A DNA stretch of 43,609 bases, from positions 468-44,076 of the forward strand of contig LIUG01000149.1 of NCBI GenBank assembly GCA_001462245.1, written 5' to 3'. The DNA comes from Candidatus Fibrimonas termitidis (GTDB lineage: Bacteria > Fibrobacterota > Fibrobacteria > Fibrobacterales > Fibrobacteraceae). Below the pieces are notes generated by a model that saw nothing but the letters and a program-made list of their open reading frames with translations, searched no databases and was not told the origin of the DNA. This document shows positions 37,038-43,609 of the stretch, one piece after another. Made by a program: the position numbers and the translations under genes. The number at the start of each line of letters is the position of its first letter. The first letter of the stretch is position 1.

Positions 37038-39983
37038 TTATTTTACCACCTTAGCTGTTTTCCCACCCGCCTTTACAATATATACACCCTTTGGCAAATG
37101 CGCTACGGAACTTGTCATCAATACTTTGCCTTGCAGGTTGTATATGCGCATGGGGGTTGCTTGCGATATTCCTGCAATTTGGAGGCTGAGGATTGGGACT
37201 ATTTCCTCAATTTCCGTAATATTCACCTTTATGTCTGTCGGCTGTGTAAGGATGTAGTTCCCTGCATCAGTGCCGGACAGTGTAATATTTGTTGTGACCG
37301 CCTTGCCGTTACCTATGTCTGCATCGTCAATCGTGCCGATTCCGAGTATTAATACAACATCATCGTCAGGCACAATGCCAACAAGTGTTCCGCCGGTAAG
37401 TTCAACTGTTGTTATGTCGCTGTCGTAAGTTCGGTCCATTGCAGTTACACCGGAAACTGTAACAGATTTCGCTTTAATCTCATAATCCCCAAGCGCGATT
37501 CCATCTGCTGCATAAAAATCTTCGCCACCGTCAACATTAACCGTTACATCATACGTTCCAGCATTGATTGGAATGATTGCGCTGCCGTTATACAATACCG
37601 TTATCGCACCCATGCCGGTACCTGTCACTTGGCCGATTCCTTGCGCTGTGCCAGTGTAAATGTGATCGGGTATGGCAAAAACCAAATCCGTTGTTTTGGG
37701 TATTCTTTTTATAATTTGCATTTTTGAAGCTCCGGCTGCAAAATTTGCATTCGCTTTTGAGCGAGCGAATATATAATACTTTGATTCCTCATCAAAATTC
37801 TCAAAAACCGTTTCTGCTTGCCAGCCACTTATAGGCTCGGTAGCAATCGTATTTATCGCATATTCTACAGTTTGCCCTGTGTTAGCCAACAGTGTTGCTT
37901 CGCTTGCGAGTGCCGGATCGGATACATTTGCACCGACAATCAGGTTACCGATACGTGTTCCGTTAATGACGATAGCAGAGCTGTCCTCAGGTATTACCGT
38001 GCCATTATTTGCTATCGTCGCACCACTGGGTACTGTAAGCGTTGCGTCGCCAGGTATTTTCAGCGTTCTGCCGCTTGGTATAGTCAGTGTTCTGCCGCTT
38101 GGCAGTGTATATTGAACAGGAGATAGCGTTATTTCGGCGTTACCATACCAGCTCGTAGCACTGCCGCTAACAAGAATACCGCTTGTTTTTGCGCTTGCAT
38201 CGCCAACGGAACTTGCAAATACCAAGGCGTTGCCATTCATTGTGAGTGTACCTGTGCTACCGTTTTGTCCGTAGCCTATACCTCTGGCACTACTATTACC
38301 GCCTGTAGCCGTTACCATTCCGCCGTTAATTGCAACATTTCCGCCTGCGCCACCGTTATATCGAGTGCCACCGACTGTGCCTCCGGCGCCACCACCAATG
38401 CCTGCTCCACCGTTGTAACCGCCTATAGCGTTGACCGTGCCGCCTATAATTATAACCTCACCGCCTGAGGCACCATAACCACCGCCTATGCCTGCTGCAC
38501 CTCTACCACCCTCAGCGTTGATCGTACCGCTTTCAATAATAAGCGTACCGTCTGTTGTGTTGATGGCTGCGCTCCCGCCTATAGGATATACATAAGTCAT
38601 TTCTTCATTGCTAACATTAAGGATGCCGCCTGAACGACTGTCTTTAATGATAAATGTTTTGCCTGAAGCAATTTTTATGCCGTTGTCTCCGCCATTAGGT
38701 ATCTCAATCGTCAATGTATAACCATTTAAATCAAGGGTAAAGTCTTCTCCAATATTAAGTTGTCCTGTTAATTTATCGGCATCGACAAAGTCTGCTTGCA
38801 ATACGTATGTTCCGCCATTAGCGGCTTTATACACCAAATTATCTCCGGGTGAATCGCTAGGTTTGATGTTTATTACAGCAGCTTGACCATAGCTATAAGG
38901 ACCATTAGGGGAAGGGCTTGGATTTAAACCGCTGTTACTGTTAACCGTAATAGCATAGAAGCCGTCAGAATTTCCTCCCCAACCCCAATTGATATGAAAA
39001 TTATTGCTAGAATTATAGCCATCTAAAACAAAAGCGTGACCACCATTGCCATTGCCGCCATTTCCGGAATAATACACAGGCAAGCCATCGTTAATCTGGT
39101 CTTTTAAAAGTCCTACCCAATCTAATGTAGCTTTGTCTCGATCTATATATTGAACTCTATAGTCATAATCAAAATATTTCATTAATGCAGAAGGGACGTC
39201 CTTTGAATACGCACCACTCTCACCAGTCCCATAATTCATTTCAACAGACCTTCCTGCCGCATTCATCAAATCCGCAACAGCATAATCTTGTGCTATATTC
39301 GCCCAATCAAATGCAACTTGAGGCAAAGCCGAAACCGAAAGTCCGCCTCTGGAGGTATATGCCGGTATTGTGCCGGTTGTGCTTGCAGGGTATTTATGGT
39401 AATTCATTATTTGTGCCATCGTTGTTGCAATGCAGCCTGTAAGAGTTTGTACCCCATTTATCATAGGCGTTTGGTTCCAATATGGTCCCCGTTGATTCCA
39501 TTGCGTTTTTACTAAATAATCCCCCACAACATAAGCTGCCCCAGCAGCGTAAAGTGCCCATTCATCCTTTATATCCTGTGTCTGCGCCTGCCCATTCTCC
39601 AAGGCAAACTCCATTTCCCGCTCAATATTCCCAATATACCACGCAAAGTTGAGCGGCAAATTAGCTGGGTCGTAGGCTCCTTTATCCGAAATCCCTATAA
39701 TAGGACTAAAAACATCATCTCCTGAAACGATAATAAAACCCTTGTCATTATCGTTCTGGAAAACGTAAAGCAAGGCATCTTCCGCAACGGCAGGGGCAGC
39801 AGCATCGGGTGCCGGTGCATACATTAACCTTGCTTCTCGCTTCTTAAACGACTTGTGTTTAAGGCTCAATTTTTTGCTTTTGGCAGCGTTTTCCGCTACC
39901 TGCGAAGCCTTCTCAAAAGAAACCGGAGCGGCAAAAACCACAACCGAGAGCGCAAGAACGGCAATTAGAAATTTTAAGGACAT
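37038..39983 (-). CDS. Secreted C10-family (streptopain-like) cysteine peptidase with Gly-rich, MBG/YDG-like and C-terminal sorting-type domains
   Basis: TGCIATTMAQIMNYHKYP (Cys site), NGGHAFVLDGY (His site), FHINWGWGG; C-terminus MRIYNLQGKVLMTSSVAHLPKGVYIVKAGGKTAKVVK. Confidence 0.9.
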   Translation of the reverse strand: MSLKFLIAVLALSVVVFAAPVSFEKASQVAENAAKSKKLSLKHKSFKKREARLMYAPAPDAAAPAVAEDALLYVFQNDNDKGFIIVSGDDVFSPIIGISDKGAYDPANLPLNFAWYIGNIEREMEFALENGQAQTQDIKDEWALYAAGAAYVVGDYLVKTQWNQRGPYWNQTPMINGVQTLTGCIATTMAQIMNYHKYPASTTGTIPAYTSRGGLSVSALPQVAFDWANIAQDYAVADLMNAAGRSVEMNYGTGESGAYSKDVPSALMKYFDYDYRVQYIDRDKATLDWVGLLKDQINDGLPVYYSGNGGNGNGGHAFVLDGYNSSNNFHINWGWGGNSDGFYAITVNSNSGLNPSPSPNGPYSYGQAAVINIKPSDSPGDNLVYKAANGGTYVLQADFVDADKLTGQLNIGEDFTLDLNGYTLTIEIPNGGDNGIKIASGKTFIIKDSRSGGILNVSNEEMTYVYPIGGSAAINTTDGTLIIESGTINAEGGRGAAGIGGGYGASGGEVIIIGGTVNAIGGYNGGAGIGGGAGGTVGGTRYNGGAGGNVAINGGMVTATGGNSSARGIGYGQNGSTGTLTMNGNALVFASSVGDASAKTSGILVSGSATSWYGNAEITLSPVQYTLPSGRTLTIPSGRTLKIPGDATLTVPSGATIANNGTVIPEDSSAIVINGTRIGNLIVGANVSDPALASEATLLANTGQTVEYAINTIATEPISGWQAETVFENFDEESKYYIFARSKANANFAAGASKMQIIKRIPKTTDLVFAIPDHIYTGTAQGIGQVTGTGMGAITVLYNGSAIIPINAGTYDVTVNVDGGEDFYAADGIALGDYEIKAKSVTVSGVTAMDRTYDSDITTVELTGGTLVGIVPDDDVVLILGIGTIDDADIGNGKAVTTNITLSGTDAGNYILTQPTDIKVNITEIEEIVPILSLQIAGISQATPMRIYNLQGKVLMTSSVAHLPKGVYIVKAGGKTAKVVK

Positions 39984-40035
39984 AATGCCTCCGATTGAAG
40001 GGAATAAGGCATAAGTTTACAGGGGAGATTGAATG

Positions 40036-40095
40036 TTAGGCTTTGCCTGCACCGTAAGCTCCTTTCGCCTTGTTTTGGGTGTTATACATCATCAT
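40036..40095 (-). CDS. Leaderless 19-aa short ORF MMMYNTQNKAKGAYGAGKA (type 2 sORF, copy E)
   Basis: Starts 7 nt after the -10 box; similar to the sORF at 4804-4866. Confidence 0.5.
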   Translation of the reverse strand: MMMYNTQNKAKGAYGAGKA

Positions 40096-40102
40096 GTGCG
40101 TG

Positions 40103-40131
40103 AATGTAGAAAATATTTTTTGGCTTGTCAA
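40103..40131 (-). promoter_or_regulatory. Promoter TTGACA-N17-TACATT upstream of the C10 peptidase
   Basis: Reverse strand: -35 at 40131-40126, -10 at 40108-40103. Confidence 0.65.
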
Positions 40132-40177
40132 GGCATTTTTAGAAAATTTTTGAAAAATTTGTAAATTAGCAAAGCTA

Positions 40178-41407
40178 ATGTATTCATCCGCTGACAAACC
40201 GCTTTGGTTTCCATACGCTCAAATGCAAACCATGCCACCCCCATTGCGTGTTAAAAACGCAAACGGGGTTATGCTCAAATTGGAGAATGGGCAAGAACTG
40301 ATAGATGCCATTTCCAGTTGGTGGTGCGTTATTCACGGCTATAATCACCCGGAAATAAATGCGGCTCTTAAAGAGCAGATGGAAAAGTTTTCCCATGTGA
40401 TGCTAGGCGGGTTAACCCATGAACCTGTGGAAAATTTGGCAAAGGAGCTTGTTGGGCTTACAGGTTTAAACCATGTTTTTTTCGCTGATTCCGGTTCGGT
40501 TGGAATGGAAGCAGCAATGAAAATGGCGGTGCAATTTTGGAAAAACCGAGGTGTTAATGGCAAACATAAATTTGCCTGTTTGTTGAAGGGCTACCACGGC
40601 GATACAACCGGCGCAATGTCGCTTGGAGACCCCGAAGAAGGTATGCATCATTTGTTCAAGGGCTATTTGCCAAAGCAATTTTTTATAGAACCATCTTTGC
40701 AAAAAATGGAAACCCTGTTCGAGGAGCATTCTGCGGAAATAGCGGCTTTTGCTTGCGAACCGCTTTTGCAAGGCGCGGGCGGTTTTAATTTTTACCCCCC
40801 GGAATTTTTAAGCGGAGCGAGGGAGCTTTGCGATAAATATAATATATTGCTGATAGCAGACGAGGTAGCTACCGGTTTCGGACGCACAGGAACAATGTTC
40901 GCTTGCGAGCAGGCCGGCGTTATTCCGGACATAATGGTTTTAGGCAAGGGCTTAACCGCCGGTTATTTAGGGTTAAGCGCAACTCTTGCAACGGATAAAG
41001 TTTATAATTCCTTTTTGGGCAATTCATATGAAAAAGCGTTTATGCACGGCCCGACTTTTATGGGAAATGCGCTTGCGTGCAGTGTTGCTCTTGCTTCGTT
41101 AAAAATTTTTGAGCGTGAAAATTATTTGCGAAAAATAGCCCGCATAAATGAAATTTTAAAAGAGGAACTTTTGGGTTTTGAGATGCATGGGGTTAAAGAA
41201 ACACGTGTGTTCGGAGCATGTGGGGTTATAGAGACTGAAACGGAAGAAATTCACAAAGGCATTCAGGAATTCGCCGCTCTCCGTGGCGTGTGGCTGCGTC
41301 CTTTTTTACGAGTTGTTTATGCAATGCCGCCTTATATAATCTCGGAAAAGGAACTCCGAAAAGTTTGCAGCGTGATGAAGGAATTTTTTATCAAAGCCAG
41401 CCGATAA
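40178..41407 (+). CDS. bioA: Adenosylmethionine-8-amino-7-oxononanoate aminotransferase
   Basis: LIDAISSWWCVIHGYNHPEIN, GYHGDTTGAMS, LIADEVATGFGRTGTMFACE, LGKGLTAGYL, HGPTFMGNALAC. Confidence 0.95.
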   Translation: MYSSADKPLWFPYAQMQTMPPPLRVKNANGVMLKLENGQELIDAISSWWCVIHGYNHPEINAALKEQMEKFSHVMLGGLTHEPVENLAKELVGLTGLNHVFFADSGSVGMEAAMKMAVQFWKNRGVNGKHKFACLLKGYHGDTTGAMSLGDPEEGMHHLFKGYLPKQFFIEPSLQKMETLFEEHSAEIAAFACEPLLQGAGGFNFYPPEFLSGARELCDKYNILLIADEVATGFGRTGTMFACEQAGVIPDIMVLGKGLTAGYLGLSATLATDKVYNSFLGNSYEKAFMHGPTFMGNALACSVALASLKIFERENYLRKIARINEILKEELLGFEMHGVKETRVFGACGVIETETEEIHKGIQEFAALRGVWLRPFLRVVYAMPPYIISEKELRKVCSVMKEFFIKASR

Positions 41408-42098
41408 GTTCTGCCGCATCTTCCCAAGAAATTTCGTCAGGGATTTCCAAATTCGGCATAGCTACCCTGCACAGGTCGCTTATCACCTTTTCTGCTGGAA
41501 TTCCCGCCTCTCTTTCCATGAAAATTCCCTCCGAGCCGTCTCGTTTGCTGAGTTTTTTTCCGTTAGAGCCGTAAAGCAAGGAATGATGAAAAAATTGCGG
41601 CATCTCTTTTCTGCCTAAAACTTTCGCCAGAGAAATCTGCTTGTCTATTGAATCTTCTAGGTCTTCGCCGCGTATTATCAAATCCATGTCTTCTTCAAAA
41701 TCGTCCACAACAACGGCAAACATATAAGTCCATTGCCCCCAGGCATCCTTAACTGCGAAATCGCCGATTGGCTCCGGATTTTTGAACATGGTTTTGGGTT
41801 TTTCGGTTTTATAAACATCGTACAATAAATTGCATTTCTGCAAAAATTTAAAGTATTTTTCATAAATTTCGTTTCGTTCGCTTTGAACGCTTTCGCTTTG
41901 CCACTTAAAGCCAAGCCATTCCAAATCCTTTTTTATAATGTCAGAAAAATACTGCGAACACCGCAATCTATCATGGTCTTCCAGCCTCAGATGAATGCTT
42001 GCGTTCTTGGCTTTAGCAATGGCAGAAACGCAGAGAGCGCTCCAAATATGCCCTTTATGCAAATATCCGGTTGGGCTAGGGGCAAAGCGAGTTTTCAT
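41391..42098 (-). CDS. Glutamyl-Q tRNA(Asp) synthetase-like protein
   Basis: RFAPSPTGYLHKGHIWSAL, LRLEDHDRLRC, HHSLLYGSNGKKLSKRDG; short form lacking an anticodon-binding domain. Confidence 0.85.
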   Translation of the reverse strand: MKTRFAPSPTGYLHKGHIWSALCVSAIAKAKNASIHLRLEDHDRLRCSQYFSDIIKKDLEWLGFKWQSESVQSERNEIYEKYFKFLQKCNLLYDVYKTEKPKTMFKNPEPIGDFAVKDAWGQWTYMFAVVVDDFEEDMDLIIRGEDLEDSIDKQISLAKVLGRKEMPQFFHHSLLYGSNGKKLSKRDGSEGIFMEREAGIPAEKVISDLCRVAMPNLEIPDEISWEDAAELIGWL

Positions 42099-42162
42099 AA
42101 CACTTTATTAGCTATGTAATGTAGAAATGATTTTACTATATTAGTAACTCATTGGTGAAAAT

Positions 42163-43260
42163 ATGGCAAAGTTTGAAATTTTTATCTCGTATAGGCGTAA
42201 AGGGGGGTTTGATACAGCTAAATTGCTTTACGACAGGCTGAGGCTTGATGGGTATTCCATTTCTTTTGATATAGATACTTTGGAAAAAGGGAATTTTGAC
42301 GATGAATTGGAAAGCAGGGTAAAAGAATGCAAGGATTTTTTATTAGTATTGAGTCCGGGAATTTTCGATAGGTTTTTTGATTCTGAATACGACCCTAAGG
42401 ATGACTGGGTTAGACGAGAAATATCCTGTGCGCTTGAGGAAAATAAAAACATAATTCCGCTTTTTCTCGATGGATTTGATTTCCCTAAGCAACCCTTGCC
42501 CCAAGACGTTAAAGACATAACCAGAAAAAACGGCATAGACCTTAACCCCAAGCATTTTGAGTCTGCATATGCAGGTTTAAAGCGAAAATTTTTGATTTCA
42601 CAGCCGCGCTGGACAACCAAGCATAAAAAGAAAATTATTGCAGCCTTTTCTTTGGCGTTTTTAGCAATTGCCGCTTGTTTATCTTTTGTAATAAATAAAA
42701 ATATATCCGATAGGGAAGAAGGATTTAGACGAGTAACCGATTCTATAGCCGTAGAAAAGCAAAGAATAGCCGATTCTATAGCCACAGAGAAGCAGCGAAT
42801 AATAGATTCCATAACAATGATAAAGAAACCCGTAACGGAACCGGCACCACCGGCACCATCGCCATCACCGAAACCATCGAAACCACAGCCTGTGAGTCCC
42901 GTAACAAGCAAATCTTTTCATTGCGCAAGCTCCGGTGATAAGCTTGTTAATATAATTTGTGAAAAATTAGCTCCTGCCGGGGTTAAAAAAACAGAATGTT
43001 CCGGCAACGGCGTAAAAATAAATGTAATCCCCAAAAAGGCAGGTTGCAGACAAGATCAGTTGGGTAAAGTGACTTGCTCTTATTCCCCGAAATTAAAATT
43101 CACGGATTGCAATGGAGCTTCGGTATCTCCTGATTTGGAAAGATCCAAAATAGAATCGGAAGGAACTGATGAGAATAAAGTAAAGAAAGAAATAGAAAAA
43201 ATGTTAGAAGAAGCTAATTTTAGCCAATGGGTTTCAAAAATAAAAAGCATGCAAAAATAA
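42163..43260 (+). CDS. TIR-domain protein with a TM segment, heptad-like repeats, Pro-rich linker and Cys-containing C-terminus
   Basis: KFEIFISYRRKGGFDTAKLLYDRL...DDELESRVKECKDFLLVLSPGIF; TM KIIAAFSLAFLAIAACLSFVI; repeat (A)DSIAxEKQRI. Confidence 0.85.
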   Translation: MAKFEIFISYRRKGGFDTAKLLYDRLRLDGYSISFDIDTLEKGNFDDELESRVKECKDFLLVLSPGIFDRFFDSEYDPKDDWVRREISCALEENKNIIPLFLDGFDFPKQPLPQDVKDITRKNGIDLNPKHFESAYAGLKRKFLISQPRWTTKHKKKIIAAFSLAFLAIAACLSFVINKNISDREEGFRRVTDSIAVEKQRIADSIATEKQRIIDSITMIKKPVTEPAPPAPSPSPKPSKPQPVSPVTSKSFHCASSGDKLVNIICEKLAPAGVKKTECSGNGVKINVIPKKAGCRQDQLGKVTCSYSPKLKFTDCNGASVSPDLERSKIESEGTDENKVKKEIEKMLEEANFSQWVSKIKSMQK

Positions 43261-43281
43261 AAGGATTTTTGCTCAACAATT

Positions 43282-43609
43282 CTACCCTCCAAACACCTCC
43301 AAAAACGGAAGCACATTCCCCATAGGATTATGCTCCTTCTCACTATTGTGATCCTCAAATATCGCAAAAACTATATTCCGGAAAAATCCAAAAAACTCAT
43401 CTTCCGAAAAAACTTCTTTAAACAATTCCGCAACATGATTCGGAGGATTTGCGAATGCTCCACAACCAAACGCACTCAATACCAAACTGTCATGATTATA
43501 TTTCCCCGCTATCCTCAGAATCGTTCTGATTTTTTCTTTAGCCGGCTCAATCAATGAATCAACGATATAATATAAATTGTTCCTCTTTATCAACTCCGGC
43601 CTATTTATT
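43282..43609 (-). CDS. TIGR02452/microbial PARG-like protein, C-terminal part (truncated by window edge)
   Basis: HDSLVLSAFGCGAFANPPNHVAELFKEVF...FRNIVFAIFE; frame stays open to the window end. Confidence 0.75.
   Translation of the reverse strand, partial: INRPELIKRNNLYYIVDSLIEPAKEKIRTILRIAGKYNHDSLVLSAFGCGAFANPPNHVAELFKEVFSEDEFFGFFRNIVFAIFEDHNSEKEHNPMGNVLPFLEVFGG

Noticed and set aside
36901-37257. 118-aa plus-strand ORF MLENTRQHRCLEND...
   Set aside because: Antisense to leader C and running into the C10 peptidase gene end; explained by the conserved leader.
1-43609. CRISPR arrays, rRNA or tRNA genes, intact prophage or transposase
   Set aside because: No regularly spaced direct repeats, tRNA-like cloverleafs, rRNA-like stretches or transposase/integrase motifs seen by eye. 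A tRNAscan/Infernal run would be decisive.

Overview
Chromosomal-type window, probably from a Fibrobacter-related (Fibrobacterota) bacterium; this is inferred from a FISUMP (Fibrobacter succinogenes major paralogous) domain. It mixes housekeeping genes (ispH, topoisomerase IV A, ribF, bioA, gluQ-like) with secreted surface proteins, a degraded accessory patch at about 7.9-10.2 kb, and three sulfur/one-carbon operons. The main observation is a family of three unannotated short ORFs of 22, 26 and 27 codons. They read MTLNNKIVPFGHLFCMNSLCCC*, MTLSNKTLFSKHLCCRVFSSNRLCCCC* and MALSNKISFSKHLCCRVFSSNRLCCC*. Each starts exactly 11 nt after a near-consensus sigma70-like -10 box, so each is leaderless or nearly so, and each ends in a poly-cysteine tract followed by a stop. 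Each sits upstream of an operon: (A) REC-HD-GYP / CO dehydrogenase / SsuABC-like transporter; (B) porin / two SBPs / permease / ATPase / cysteine synthase; (C) CysA-like ATPase / AprA-like / AprB-like. B and C are clearly sulfur-related. I propose a cysteine-responsive leader-peptide attenuation regulon; operon A would be an unexpected member. A second pair of leaderless short ORFs (MMMYNT..N...GA.GAG.A) precedes two secreted-protein genes. Other items include a single-ORF RNase D / 5-formyltetrahydrofolate cyclo-ligase fusion, a G-rich 21-nt coding minisatellite in the AprA-like gene, a 45-aa membrane smORF, and a TIR protein next to a TIGR02452/PARG-like gene. All family calls are from motif reading; no database search was run.
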